Below are positions 28,618-39,400 of a stretch of DNA of 64,000 bases, one piece after another. The DNA is taken from positions 1 to 64,000 of the forward strand of contig NZ_FOEO01000008.1 of assembly GCF_900110765.1 (NCBI RefSeq), given 5' to 3'. How positions within the stretch are numbered: position 1 is the stretch's first letter; every line of letters starts with the position of its first letter. The stretch is from Pseudomonas sp. NFACC02. Lineage in GTDB: Bacteria; Pseudomonadota; Gammaproteobacteria; Pseudomonadales; Pseudomonadaceae. The notes below the pieces were generated by a model. That model made no database searches and was not told the DNA's origin. It worked only from the letters and a program-made list of their open reading frames with translations. A program made the translations under genes and the position numbers.

Positions 28618-29683
28618 CGTCGAAAACCGATTATATAATGATGAGCATGTTCATCGTTTTCCTGCCGAAGCGATTAACTGCTTTACTGGTAGCTTAGCTA
28701 AACTAATGTCGCTGCGGGGTACCCCTATTCAGGAAGCTAACCTGCTGGAGTATGGTGACGGATATCTTTTCCGCTGTGGATTAGATGAATGTGGATACCC
28801 CGAATACACGTTTTCCGTCCAGGAGGTAGGTCTTCTCGGCTGCTTAAGGCTAGGAGCATCAGTAGAGACCGCCTCCATCAGCGACCGCGATTGGATCAAG
28901 CACCTATCTCGCCTGGCACGCACGAATCATGGTGCTGTTGTGTGGGTCAATACCAGCCATCTTACATATGATGATTTCTATTTAGATAAACCCGCTTATC
29001 TACATGCGCTACTGGTCACTTACGTGTCCGAAGACGAAAAGCGAATCCAAATTTACGATCCATTGGTCGTGAACAGACGGCGGTATGGCTGCCAAACCTG
29101 GGTAGCGGCTGAAAAGTTTCACGAAGCATTGTCAGATAAAGTTACTACCGAAACGTACAATCATATGGGTTTAGCTCATTCAATAGATAAGTCTATCCAA
29201 ATGCAGCCCAGCGAGGGAGCGCTAACGACTCTAGAGGCCCTCGCTCGGCAATCGGAGCTCTACCATTCCGAGGCGAAGCACCACGAGGCACTTGGCACAT
29301 ATGCCGCTGCGTGCATAGCAATGCTTAACGGACATAATAGACGAAGCTGCACCGCCGCCCGTCGCTTGTTTGACCACATAAGTGTTCTGTACGTGTTACC
29401 CAGCCTAGCGCTGCTCGGACAAAGCTTGAGCCAGACTGACGTTAACCAGGATGCGTTAAAGCAACTCGGATGGCTTGTCGACCATTGGCGTGCATTGGCA
29501 TTAATGTCGTTAAAATTCGAAGCGACGGGGTCAGAAAGCGTCCTACTGCGAATATCGGAACGTTTTAAGGTCATTATTCAAACGGACAGGGCAATGTGGA
29601 GTTCAATACACCGTGCCACTCATAATGTAAACTTTGGCATCCGGCACGAGCTCACGAACCGGGCGACAGGACCGATAAAATGA
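28607..29683 (+). CDS. BtrH-like acyl-ACP:amine acyltransferase
   Basis: 358 residues. The N terminus matches the butirosin BtrH N-terminal domain: RFPAEAINCFTGSLAKLMSLRGTPIQEANLLEYGDGYLF, with the candidate nucleophile Cys in INCFTGS, and further LHALLVTYVSEDEKRIQIYDPL supplying His and Asp of a cysteine-protease-like triad. BtrH moves an aminoacyl chain from an ACP to an amine. The C-terminal 170 residues are helical and I cannot assign them. The ATG at 28607 overlaps the MATE stop; an earlier in-frame start lies inside the transporter gene and is rejected. Suggests transfer of the carrier-bound intermediate to a free amine. Confidence 0.75.
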   Translation: MLPDVENRLYNDEHVHRFPAEAINCFTGSLAKLMSLRGTPIQEANLLEYGDGYLFRCGLDECGYPEYTFSVQEVGLLGCLRLGASVETASISDRDWIKHLSRLARTNHGAVVWVNTSHLTYDDFYLDKPAYLHALLVTYVSEDEKRIQIYDPLVVNRRRYGCQTWVAAEKFHEALSDKVTTETYNHMGLAHSIDKSIQMQPSEGALTTLEALARQSELYHSEAKHHEALGTYAAACIAMLNGHNRRSCTAARRLFDHISVLYVLPSLALLGQSLSQTDVNQDALKQLGWLVDHWRALALMSLKFEATGSESVLLRISERFKVIIQTDRAMWSSIHRATHNVNFGIRHELTNRATGPIK

Positions 29684-30825
29684 ATCTTATAGTTATCGGC
29701 CGTGGCGAAGACTGTGTCGATCACGCCATGTGGTGCAAAAAAATGGGTCATGAGGTTCGTTACATTGTCCCTGAGAAGATAGGGATGAGCGTCTTTGATG
29801 ATGCCGATGACATTGTGTCCTTCTCCGACAGCATGCAGGGCATTGTTGAGCAGTTGCGCATCAGCCATCGGTTGCCGCCGCGTGGCCAGGATGCAGTGAA
29901 TGTGCTTACCGACAAAGTCCTATTTAAGTCTCACCCGGCGGTCAAGCCTTTCGTGGTGCAGCACATTGAAATAGTTCCGGGAACATCCAAGGAAACCGCG
30001 GCAGCACTAGTTAATAACCATATCTCTTTTCCCGTAGTTGTTAAACCTTCTAATGGCTTCTATAGCGCCGGCGTTGTCCGGGCTAAAACTATTGAAGAAT
30101 TTAAACGGGCATATATGAAAGCTAGCCGAATTGGCCAATTCCTCGCGCCTCGTTCTTCCCCGGCGCGTGTGATAGTGGAGAAATACCTGGACGGTAACGA
30201 GTTCGCTGTGGACGGTTTCGTCGTTGGTGAACGGATCCACCCAATATTGATCCATCGGAAGCGTCCGTTCCTTGAAGGCCCTACGTTCCATGAGTCGGCT
30301 TATCTCACCGAGTACTTCGACACTTCGCTTGGCGATATGCCGCTGCGCATGCTTGAACACATCATCGGAGGACTGGGCTTGCGGAATTCGGCCTTCCATG
30401 CCGAATTCCGCTTCGATGCCAATGGACGTCTGCATGTCCTGGAAGTCGCGCCAAGAATGGCTGGCAGCGGAGCTACGACGCAGCAGCTTATGGCCATTTG
30501 CGTCGGGTTAGATGCATATGAGTGCCTGCATGCACTGGGCCAAAAGACGATCGATCTGAGCCCCAAACATAGGGGGTTCGGTTTGGAATACGATTTTGGG
30601 CCGAATTCCTCCGGTACCCTAGGCAATGTTGCAAAAATAGCACTTGCATGTGAGAACTTAGGGGCTGCGCGCATCATCCGCTATCACTCAGACGGAGATG
30701 TCGTGTTGGGCCCACCTAATAATGTGGAGTGCATCCTCACAGCTTTTTTCGAGTGCAAATCCCTGGAGGCCGGGGAGGCGCTGTTTGATCATATTTCCAA
30801 CCATTACAGCATTCAAACGGAGTAA
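29680..30825 (+). CDS. ATP-grasp ligase (BtrJ/amino acid ligase type)
   Basis: A 381-residue ATP-grasp enzyme: N-terminal Rossmann-like domain (MNLIVIGRGEDCVDHAMW), then FPVVVKPSNGFYSAGV (ATP lysine), VEKYLDGNEFAVDGF, and the metal site HAEFRFDANGRLHVLEVAPRMAG. Such ligases join a carboxylate to an amine or thiol through an acyl phosphate. In butirosin synthesis BtrJ, an ATP-grasp protein, loads glutamate on an ACP before BtrH acts; adjacent BtrH-like and ATP-grasp genes here echo that logic. The substrate is unknown. Confidence 0.88.
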   Translation: MNLIVIGRGEDCVDHAMWCKKMGHEVRYIVPEKIGMSVFDDADDIVSFSDSMQGIVEQLRISHRLPPRGQDAVNVLTDKVLFKSHPAVKPFVVQHIEIVPGTSKETAAALVNNHISFPVVVKPSNGFYSAGVVRAKTIEEFKRAYMKASRIGQFLAPRSSPARVIVEKYLDGNEFAVDGFVVGERIHPILIHRKRPFLEGPTFHESAYLTEYFDTSLGDMPLRMLEHIIGGLGLRNSAFHAEFRFDANGRLHVLEVAPRMAGSGATTQQLMAICVGLDAYECLHALGQKTIDLSPKHRGFGLEYDFGPNSSGTLGNVAKIALACENLGAARIIRYHSDGDVVLGPPNNVECILTAFFECKSLEAGEALFDHISNHYSIQTE

Positions 30826-30827
30826 AT

Positions 30828-32093
30828 ATGAAGGACGAAATTTCACGGGCACGCCGCGTCATCCCTGGAGGCGTAAGTTCGCCATTGCGGGCGTGTCGCA
30901 ACGTTCAGACGGAACCCCTTGTCGCTATTAGCGCTAAAGGAGAACGCATAAGAACCTTTGATGGCAAAGAATATACCGACTTCATGTACGGGTTTGGTCC
31001 TTTGGTGCTTGGCCACGCGCCAGCGCCAGTGGTGGAAGCTATTCGAGAGCAGGCTGATCGGGGCATGCTGTACGGCACAATGAGTTTGCCCGAAATTGAA
31101 CTGGCAGAAGCGATCGTCAATACCGCAGACTTCTTGGAGCAAATCCGCTTCGTTTGCAGTGGCACGGAGGCGGTGATGTCTGCGGTACGGTTAGCCAGAG
31201 CCTACACCGGACGCACAAAAATTTTGCGTTTCAAAGGCGGCTATCATGGACACTTTGATCTGGTCCAAAACAAAGACGAAAGTCACTTACGCGACGCAGG
31301 GTTAGATCCTGTAGCAATGCGCTCGAATATTCTTGTGCCATACAATGACAAAGCCGCAGTGGAAGAAGCGTTTTCAAATGCTCGCGGCGAAATCGCAGCA
31401 GTAATTCTGGAGCCGATTGCGTGCAACATGTCCCTTGTCGTGCCGCAAGACGGATTCCTGCAAGAGTTGCGCAGCATCTGTGACCGCGAAGGTGCTCTGC
31501 TAATTTTTGATGAGGTCATATCGGGTTTCCGGTTTACCTACGGTCCAGTGAGCAATCTGCTCGGAGTAACGCCAGATATTACTACCTTCGGAAAAATCAT
31601 CGGGGGCGGGACACCGATTGGCGCGTTCGGTGGACGCCGGGAAATCATGAACCTCCTTGATACCGAACAAATGCTGCAAGGAGGTACGTTTGCAGGTAAC
31701 CCTTTGACCATGGCTGCGGGACTGGCCACTTTGGCAGAGCTAGCCAAGCCTGAAACATATGCACTTCTGGAGTACAAAGGCGCGCTGCTCGAATCTGCTA
31801 TCCACAAGTATCGGACCTTGCACTCTCTCGACTTCACCTTCGCACGCATGGGCAGCGTATTCGCGTTCATTTTTTTGCCGCAGGGGACTGTCGTTCGCTC
31901 ACATGCTGACGTCAGCCTTCAACCGCATGACAGCTACACTATTTTCTATCAGGAAATGCGTTCCCGTGGTTATCATCTAGCCCCAGACGTTGAAGAAACA
32001 ATGTACGTTTCTACCGCGAACGAAGACGCGACCCTTGAAAATTTCGCACGCGACGCATGTGAGGTTATTGCCTCTGCTGGAGGTATGCTTTGA
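30828..32093 (+). CDS. Glutamate-1-semialdehyde 2,1-aminomutase-like class III aminotransferase
   Basis: A 421-residue fold type I PLP enzyme. It opens SRARRVIPGGVSSPLRA, as GSAM proteins do, has CSGTEAVMSAVRLARAYTG, GGYHGH, LIFDEVISGFR and the Schiff-base lysine in TFGKIIGGGTPIGAFGG. GSAM shifts an amino group between adjacent carbons; cluster-borne relatives act as aminotransferases or aminomutases in secondary metabolism. Here it could move or install an amine on the carrier-bound chain, giving for example a beta-amino acid unit. It is unlikely to be the housekeeping hemL, given the context. Confidence 0.88.
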   Translation: MKDEISRARRVIPGGVSSPLRACRNVQTEPLVAISAKGERIRTFDGKEYTDFMYGFGPLVLGHAPAPVVEAIREQADRGMLYGTMSLPEIELAEAIVNTADFLEQIRFVCSGTEAVMSAVRLARAYTGRTKILRFKGGYHGHFDLVQNKDESHLRDAGLDPVAMRSNILVPYNDKAAVEEAFSNARGEIAAVILEPIACNMSLVVPQDGFLQELRSICDREGALLIFDEVISGFRFTYGPVSNLLGVTPDITTFGKIIGGGTPIGAFGGRREIMNLLDTEQMLQGGTFAGNPLTMAAGLATLAELAKPETYALLEYKGALLESAIHKYRTLHSLDFTFARMGSVFAFIFLPQGTVVRSHADVSLQPHDSYTIFYQEMRSRGYHLAPDVEETMYVSTANEDATLENFARDACEVIASAGGML

Positions 32094-32608
32094 TCACACC
32101 GAAACTGCTAGCAAACATCCTTGAAAGCTTCCAGGAAAAACTTTCATTGTGTGGTCAGTTGGTGAGCGCAAGGCAATGTGATTGGGACTGCTGCAAGTAC
32201 ACCGACTCTTACATCCTGTTTCTTCCAGGCGAGCTGGAAAGCGCACGTGCGCTCGGATTCGACACGAGCCAGTACAACATTCTGGACGACCAATATTTTG
32301 GTGGAGCTAAAGCGGTCCCGTATACCATGGGGTGCTGCGTAGATCAGACATTGAGCACCAACGCCTACAAGTCATTAGACTGTCGTCTGTTCCCATATTG
32401 GTTCCAGATAGAGAACAACCGTCTGTTAATGATTGAAGGCTTGTCCTGCCCTATCGTTCGTAATGGAATACCGATTGAAGGACTTAGGCGGGAAGCGCTT
32501 CGCATTGCGGAAATACTTTCCGACGATCCAGATATCTATGCATTCCTAAATGCTGGCAGAATGATAAATTACCGTACAGTAACTCGCCTTGTGCCCGTGC
32601 TGGATTAG
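32090..32608 (+). CDS. Cys-rich protein, YkgJ-like metal-cluster type
   Basis: A 172-residue soluble protein rich in cysteine. The pattern CDWDCCKY near the N terminus, GCCVDQ in the middle and SLDCRLFPYW near residue 105 resembles YkgJ/FliB-type proteins that bind zinc or an Fe-S cluster through C-x-x-x-C...C..FP motifs. Starts with TTG at 32090, overlapping the aminotransferase stop and preceded by GGAGG six bases upstream. Last gene of the first block. Possibly a methylase or redox partner, but no function is assigned. Confidence 0.6.
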   Translation: MITPKLLANILESFQEKLSLCGQLVSARQCDWDCCKYTDSYILFLPGELESARALGFDTSQYNILDDQYFGGAKAVPYTMGCCVDQTLSTNAYKSLDCRLFPYWFQIENNRLLMIEGLSCPIVRNGIPIEGLRREALRIAEILSDDPDIYAFLNAGRMINYRTVTRLVPVLD

Positions 32609-32945
32609 AAACTGCGATCTTCGCTGTATCGTAAGCCCCAATCAATTATGCCCTTACAAGCGCTCGGTCAAAGCTATATGTTCCGGGCTAAAGTGGGACA
32701 ATGGCATGCGAGCTCCAAAAAATAGTGTATTTGGAAGCAGAGTTAACGAACGGCTTACGAGTCAAAATTGAGAGCAAAATATAGCACAACACATTTACTA
32801 ACTTTTAGAGAGCAGGATGAGTTTGGTGTAACCCTTGTCTATTAAATGACAATCCATGTGGTGTTGTTTGCAAAAACACGAGCACAATTTACTCTAGTAT
32901 GACCTCTTCAACATCTACACTACCGAAAGAAAAAGGACTTTTATC
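32609..32945. other. Intergenic region between the two biosynthetic blocks
   Basis: 337 AT-rich bases with no gene. It probably carries the promoter of the NRPS block and includes the small inverted repeat listed next. ORF 32589-32771 has no ribosome-binding site and no recognisable content. Confidence 0.5.
32835..32852. promoter_or_regulatory. Candidate operator, TTGTC-N8-GACAA inverted repeat
   Basis: Perfect five-base inverted arms with an AT-only eight-base spacer (TATTAAAT), about 94 bases before the NRPS start codon. The geometry would suit a dimeric HTH regulator. Short palindromes of this size also arise by chance, so this is tentative. Confidence 0.25.
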
Positions 32946-35900
32946 ATGCTGCCGATCATCACTAACCAATTGAAACAGGTGAAATCAGTACCTCTTCTGA
33001 GGTCGCAGGAAGGCATGTGGTTTACGGAGCAGCTCGATATATCAGGACTTTCGCAAATTGTTTCAGTATGCGTCAACATCCGCGGGCATCTCTGTCATCA
33101 AGCCCTAACTACGGCGATCCAAGGGCTTGTAACGCGACATGACAATCTCCGAACCCGCTTCGTAGTGGAGGAGAGCGAGCCGCGGCAACGAATACAAGGA
33201 AAAATTGATACCCAGCTGAAGTACATAGATATGCGATCATCCACGACAAATCTTGATGAATCGCTACGTACAGAACTGGCGATACCGATGGACGTAGAAA
33301 ATGGACCGCTATTTCGTGCCACGCTATATGAGGTAGATGACAGCAATCGTTCACTCCTGTTCACAATCCACCACCTGCTTATGGATAACCAATCTACAGA
33401 ATACCTAATCCGAGATTTTTATGGGCTCTACGATGCGGCCGTTTTCAATGCAGCGCCCCAGCTTCCCGTCCTGCCCTTCCTCTACAGCGAATATTCCCAA
33501 AATGTAAGAGCCCAGACATTCGAATCAGAAAGGATCTACTGGCAAAAGGAGATGGAAAATTTACCGACACCGCTGCTGTTTGCTCGAGGCCAGCATATTG
33601 AACCGACGGGGTTAAGGTCAGCAAATACCATCAAACGAAAATTAGATACCTCCAGCACACTTGCATTACGCAGCCTCGGCGTCAAATCAGGATTTACCCC
33701 ATTCATGGTGCACTTAGCAATATCGGCGGCATTACTCCAGCGACACACGGGTTCACAGGATATAGTGTTGGGCGTACCGCTTTCGACAAGGCCGGGATCT
33801 GGCACGTCCGGTTTGACCGGGCTCTTCGTTAATACGATGCCATTGCGCCTACGCTTTCCGCCAGACATTAGTTTTGAGAAACTTCTGCAGCTTGTCAGAG
33901 TACGCCTGCTGCGTGCCATGATGCATGTAAAACTGCCGCTTCATGAACTAATTCGTACTTTGCGACTACAGCGTGATGCAGGCTCGAACCCTCTCTTTAA
34001 GGTTTGTGTCAATCACGCTGTTGCTGAGAAACAGAAGACCAATGCAGGTCGATGCGAGTTTGAACTGCGGGCCCTGCCGTCTCTGAAGTCTGCGTTCGAA
34101 GTCAACCTGATGCTCATTGAAAGCTCGACTAGCTGTGAAATTTGCCTCGAGTTCGACGAGGACGCTCTTTCGAGCAATGATGCTAAGGAAGTTGTTAGCC
34201 AATATCTAGATATTTTGGCGGCGGCCTCAGCAATGCCCTCCCTGCATATTCAAGACATCCCGCTTTTTCGGCCTCAACTACAGCGAACGACTAGTGAGCC
34301 CGGCCCCAACCTTGAACCTGTTCATATTCGGTTCGAACGTCAAGCTAGTAACGTCCCCACATCAGTTGCTGTTATTTACGGAGAGCAGCAAGCAAGTTAT
34401 GCAGAGCTGAATGCAAAAGCAAATCGCCTAGCGATGATGCTGATCGAAATGGGTGTAAATCGAGAAACGCTAGTAGCCATTTGTACCGACCGCAGCTTGG
34501 ATATGGTTGTCAGCGTTTTGGCAACCATGAAGGCCGGGGGAGTCTATATCCCCATCGATCAAGATAACCCCGAAGAGCGCGTCCGGTACATACTTAAAGA
34601 TACCAAAACGCGCATCTTGCTCACATCGACATCCCAGAAGCAAAGATTTAGAGACATGCCCACGACCGTCCTCTGTGTCGACGATGACAACTTATGCGCT
34701 AGTTACGCTGAACAGAACCCAGAAAATAGAGTGGACCCGGATAATCTTGTTTACTGTGTATATACATCTGGGTCCACTGGACGTCCAAAAGGCGCTCTAA
34801 ATACACATGCTGGATTTGCAAATTTAGTGGATTGGTATGTTACACAAGGCTTAAATATGTCTGCCAGCGCACGTGTAATGCTCGCAAGTTCATTTGGCTT
34901 TGATACGACACAAAAAAATTTACTGGGGCCACTTTGCGTCGGGGCTACACTAATAATCCCGCCTTGTTTACCTACCGACCATATCGCGTTTACTAACGCT
35001 TTAAAAGCGTACCGGCCCTCGTGGTTGAACTGCGCCCCATCGGCATTTCGAACCTTTATGAACGCTCCCGGCGTGGAAACGATCAGTACATTGATACTGT
35101 CGGGAGAGCCCCTTGACGAGGCGATAGTAAAAGCATTACAAGGAAAGCCGGTCAATTTGGTGAACGCGTATGGGCCATCAGAATGCGCTGACATATGTAT
35201 CTCGTTTGCTCGATCCATGTCGCAAGCAATCTGCCAAGACTCTTCAATGCCACTGGGCACGCCAATACCAAATGTCGAAATTTATGTCTTGGACGACCAG
35301 TTCCAACATGCGCCAGCAGGTGTGTCTGGCCACCTCTATATATCAGGAGTCGGTTTAGGCCGCGGTTATCTCGGTCGACCCGATCTCACAGCCCAACAAT
35401 TTCTACCGAATCCCTTTGGTAGGCCTGGCTCCCGAATGTACAGAACGGGAGACATCGGGCGGTTACGCCGTGACGGCGTTATTGAATATCTGGGTCGTGC
35501 AGATAATCAAATCAAGCTGCGAGGAAATCGAGTCGAACCCGGAGAAATAGAGACCCTGCTTCGGGATTGTCAGGGAGTCGCAGAAGCTGTAGTTCTGTTG
35601 AGAGACTTGGGCCAAGGAGAACCCCACCTAGTTGCCTACGTAGTTCCACAGAAGGGGGAGACACTCACTACAGATCGACTCCGACTCAGTTTGCGCGCGC
35701 AATTGCCAGAGTATATGGTACCGACCGCGTGGATGGTGCTAGCCGCCATTCCGTTAAATCTAAACGGAAAAACCGACTATAAAGCGCTTCCTCTACCTGT
35801 GCGCACCGCCGCGGGCGAACGGATAATTTATAAGCCAACTACTCCGACGCAAGTGTTACTCGTTGACATATGGCGTGAAGTACTTGATGTGCCGGAGGTC

Positions 35901-36152
35901 TCCATATTCGATAATTTTTTTGATTTGTGGGGGCAGTCTCTACTTGCGGTCAGAATGGCGGCTATGATCGCAGACAAACTAAGTGTTGCTTTACCAATGC
36001 GGGTCATATTTGACGCATCGAACATCGTAAACATGGCTGCGCAGATTGATCAGATCCTTGCGACATCGGGGGCAGTGTCACCTCAACTAATTAAGCGACA
36101 GAGCCGCGAGCCAATAGGCACCAGTGGGTATGACTCAGCAAATAAGCAGTGA
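32946..36152 (+). CDS. Nonribosomal peptide synthetase, C-A-PCP
   Basis: 1,068 residues. Condensation domain (1-430) with HHLLMDN at 142-148: HH-x3-D is kept but the usual Gly is Asn. Adenylation domain (about 455-950): YTSGSTGRPKGALNTHAG, NAYGPSECAD, YRTGDIGRL and the A10 lysine in NLNGKTDYKALP. Its A4 segment reads FGFDTTQKNLLGPL. By eye against GrsA, the pocket residues are D-T-K-N-I-S-A-D-I, which I cannot match to a known substrate. PCP: DNFFDLWGQSLLAV with Ser about 998; the normal GGHS is WGQS. There is no release domain. An MbtH-like gene follows directly. Confidence 0.92.
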   Translation: MLPIITNQLKQVKSVPLLRSQEGMWFTEQLDISGLSQIVSVCVNIRGHLCHQALTTAIQGLVTRHDNLRTRFVVEESEPRQRIQGKIDTQLKYIDMRSSTTNLDESLRTELAIPMDVENGPLFRATLYEVDDSNRSLLFTIHHLLMDNQSTEYLIRDFYGLYDAAVFNAAPQLPVLPFLYSEYSQNVRAQTFESERIYWQKEMENLPTPLLFARGQHIEPTGLRSANTIKRKLDTSSTLALRSLGVKSGFTPFMVHLAISAALLQRHTGSQDIVLGVPLSTRPGSGTSGLTGLFVNTMPLRLRFPPDISFEKLLQLVRVRLLRAMMHVKLPLHELIRTLRLQRDAGSNPLFKVCVNHAVAEKQKTNAGRCEFELRALPSLKSAFEVNLMLIESSTSCEICLEFDEDALSSNDAKEVVSQYLDILAAASAMPSLHIQDIPLFRPQLQRTTSEPGPNLEPVHIRFERQASNVPTSVAVIYGEQQASYAELNAKANRLAMMLIEMGVNRETLVAICTDRSLDMVVSVLATMKAGGVYIPIDQDNPEERVRYILKDTKTRILLTSTSQKQRFRDMPTTVLCVDDDNLCASYAEQNPENRVDPDNLVYCVYTSGSTGRPKGALNTHAGFANLVDWYVTQGLNMSASARVMLASSFGFDTTQKNLLGPLCVGATLIIPPCLPTDHIAFTNALKAYRPSWLNCAPSAFRTFMNAPGVETISTLILSGEPLDEAIVKALQGKPVNLVNAYGPSECADICISFARSMSQAICQDSSMPLGTPIPNVEIYVLDDQFQHAPAGVSGHLYISGVGLGRGYLGRPDLTAQQFLPNPFGRPGSRMYRTGDIGRLRRDGVIEYLGRADNQIKLRGNRVEPGEIETLLRDCQGVAEAVVLLRDLGQGEPHLVAYVVPQKGETLTTDRLRLSLRAQLPEYMVPTAWMVLAAIPLNLNGKTDYKALPLPVRTAAGERIIYKPTTPTQVLLVDIWREVLDVPEVSIFDNFFDLWGQSLLAVRMAAMIADKLSVALPMRVIFDASNIVNMAAQIDQILATSGAVSPQLIKRQSREPIGTSGYDSANKQ

Positions 36153-36178
36153 TAGTTCCACGTATGGAGAAAAGAGAC

Positions 36179-36370
36179 ATGAACAGTTTAAATTACCGAG
36201 TCGTAGCCAATGAAGAGCAGCAGTACTCCTTGTGGCCGGCCGATATGCCGATCCCGGCAGGGTGGCACGGCCTTGAACAGGCCGGTTCCGAGGAAGCGTG
36301 CCTTGCTTATATTACAACTCACTGGACCGATTTGAGGCCGCTTAGTCTGCGCAAACAAGATCAGAAATAA
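36179..36370 (+). CDS. MbtH-like protein
   Basis: A 63-residue chaperone of adenylation domains. The family signature is clear: YRVVANEEQQYSLWPADMPIPAGWHGL followed by EEACLAYITTHWTDLRPLSLR, with the conserved SLWP, P-GW and W-D-RP residues. It lies between the two NRPS genes. The start at 36179 is preferred (MNSLNYRVV, usual family start); ATG 36164 would add five residues. Confidence 0.95.
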   Translation: MNSLNYRVVANEEQQYSLWPADMPIPAGWHGLEQAGSEEACLAYITTHWTDLRPLSLRKQDQK

Positions 36371-36429
36371 CGCACCCACCGCTTCGTAGCCCGCATGTTA
36401 AATGTGGAGATCAACCGGACAGGAACGTC

Positions 36430-39400
36430 ATGAAGAATACTCAGCCACCTATCTACGAATTCCGCCCATCAAGCTCACAGCGTAGTCTGTGGCACGCACA
36501 TCAAATGGACGATGGCGCAGGGTCTTACAATATTTCCCACGCCTGGCGTATGCGTGGCCCCCTAGATATAACCGCACTCAGCCAGGCTCTCAACAACGTT
36601 GTGCATCGTCATGAAATATTACGCACTCGTTTCCGCCATACCGAGGCCGGGCTAGTGCAGCAAATACTGACTGATATCTTGATCCCGGTGCAATTATCAA
36701 ATATACCAAGTTGTAATGACGAGGATCTAGAAACCACCATCAAAATTATTCAAACTGCGGCCCAGCAGCCTTTTGATCTCAGCGAAGATCCACTCATTCG
36801 GGCGTACCTATTCAAGGGATCCCCGGATGACCATATTTTTATGCTATCTGTACATCATATTATTGTTGATGGCTGGTCCATGGACATCCTATGGGGCGAG
36901 CTTGAACAAGCCTACGAGGCCAATCGAGCAGGTTTAGCGTGGAATATCTGTGAACTACCGCTGCAATATGCCGACTATGCCGAATGGCAGAACGAGTGGT
37001 TAACCGGACAACCTGCGCAGCAGGGGTTGAAATATTGGGTTGATTATCTGAGAGGCTCTAAGCCAAATGTAAGCCTACCATCTCTAGGATCAGTACCCAA
37101 ACTAACTATACGACACCACCACGCAGATAGTGTTCGGTTCAAACTACCGAATGCGCAGCTTAGCAGGCTAAATATTGTTGCTCGAGAACATCGTTCGACG
37201 TTGTTCGTTACCTTGTTCGCAGCATTCCACGCACTGTTATTTCGGCTGAGCCAACAGGATGATATATGTGTCGGGTACCCAGTAGCAAATCGTCGACAAA
37301 GCGACACTCAATCTTTAATTGGTTGTTTTGTCAATACGCTTGTGTTGCGCACCCGACCAAATTCTAGTCAAACATTCAGCTCAATGATTGAGCAAGTGCG
37401 AGATTTCCTTCTACAAGGAGAGGAATACCAAGAAGCTCCATTTGAAAAAATAGTTCAGGCGTTGCACCCAGAACGGTCTGCCCAAGGTACGCCACTTTTT
37501 CAAATCATGTTCAGCTTTCAAGACAAATATGACAAACGTAAAGCCCTAAGTCTTAGCGAAGTTGAAATTCGCGCAATACCGTTGAAAGCTACCGGAGTAA
37601 AATTTGATCTCTGCGTCGATCTTACCCTTGATACATCAGGCCTAAACATTGAGTTCCAATACGACGAAGGTGTCTTTGCGCGTGATACTATAGCGCGGAG
37701 TGCAGGCCACTTCGAAGCGCTGCTCACCGGAGTCGCTGCTGCGCCAACCTGTGAACTCCGTCATCTGCCATTAACTAGGCAAGGGCAAGAACTGCCCATG
37801 TCAATTATTAATCAACCTGCGGAACCCATTGGTATTACGAACGTTGTTACTGCTTTTGAGTTACAAGCCAACCTGTCGCCTGCCGCGCTCGCTCTAGTCG
37901 ACGAAGATGGCGATTGGACATATGCCCGCCTAAATCAACGCGCTAACAAGATTGCCATGTACCTCAGCCAACAATCATTACCTTCCGGCGCCATTGTCGC
38001 AGTGCTGCTAGAGCGCAGCGGGGACCTAATTGCTGCACTACTAGGCATTATGAAAGCCGGTTGTGCCTACTTACCGTTGGACCCACTCGCTCCCAGCGAG
38101 CGCGTTCTTATCATGCTTAATCAAAGCAACGCAGCTGCAGTTATTACAGTTCAGGCTCTGAGTGAGAAAATAACTAATAGCGAGAGGTTAGCCATATACC
38201 TTGAGAACCTCGGAACACAGAGTGATAACTCCCAAGCGGCGAATCTGAATCGGATTATACGCCCTGGGGACCTAGCTTACTGCCTCTTTACATCCGGTTC
38301 CACCGGGCTACCAAAGGGCGTTCTGATAGAACATGAAGCGCTGGCGAACCTTCTCTCGTCGATGGCCCCTGACGCTACCACTGATAAGGTCTGGCTGTCA
38401 GTGACATCGCCGACTTTTGACGTCTTCGCCTTTGAAGTTTATCTACCCTTGGTTTGTGGCGCGGCAGTTGTGCTTACTAGTCGGGCAAACGCTCGTGATC
38501 CTATTGCGCTCACTCATTTAGCACGTACTCATGGTGTAACGGCTATGTTCGCTACACCAGCGACCTGGCGAATGTTCATTGATAGCTCCAGCCGGTTGCG
38601 CTTGCGCACAGCATTTTGTGGGGGAGAGTCGATGGATTTAGCGCTTGCTTCCTATCTCCAGACGATCGCTGACGACGTGTGGAATCTATACGGCCCCACC
38701 GAAACGACGGTGTTGTCCACTCGCTCACAGGTTATTAGCAACCGCGTGCCAGTTCTAGGACGTCCGATCAATAACACCCAAGTTTTAGTACTCGACAATC
38801 AATACTGTTTGGTACCCGTAGGTGTGGCAGGTGATATATATATCACGGGAAATGGCTTAGCTCGTGGTTACGTCAACCAACCTGGGTTAACCGCTGAAAA
38901 ATTCCTTCCCAATCCATTCGGCGAACCAGGCAGCCGTATGTATCGAACTGGAGATCTAGGATACATTAATATTGACGGGATGCTAGTATATTTAAACAGG
39001 ACAGACTTTCAAGTCAAGATTAGGGGAGTGCGTATAGAACTTGCTGAAATCGAGGCTGGGCTACGCGGCTGTCCGCAGGTGCGAGACGCTGTTGTAATTG
39101 CTGTGGGGGAGGACATTGCTAATCGACGTTTGGTTGCCTACGTTGTAGCAACGGAAGAAAAAACGGTGATGGTTAGCGAGTCAATAATGAAGAGCTTAAG
39201 AAGCTTGTTACCCGCTTATATGTTGCCAACGCAGTTACATTTTATTTCGGAAATTCCGCTCAATGTAAATGGAAAAATAGATCGCAACGCGCTGCCTCGC
39301 TCCAACCATCTTATCCAAGCGCCAGAGGGACGCTTACCCTCGACGCCGACCGAGATAGCTGTTGCGGAAATCTGGCAAAGTTCGTTGGGTGTTAAGAATA

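Noticed and set aside
30828..32093. GSAM-like gene considered as housekeeping hemL
   Set aside because: It is embedded in the biosynthetic operon, AT-rich, and coupled to the neighbouring genes by overlap, unlike hemL in Pseudomonas.
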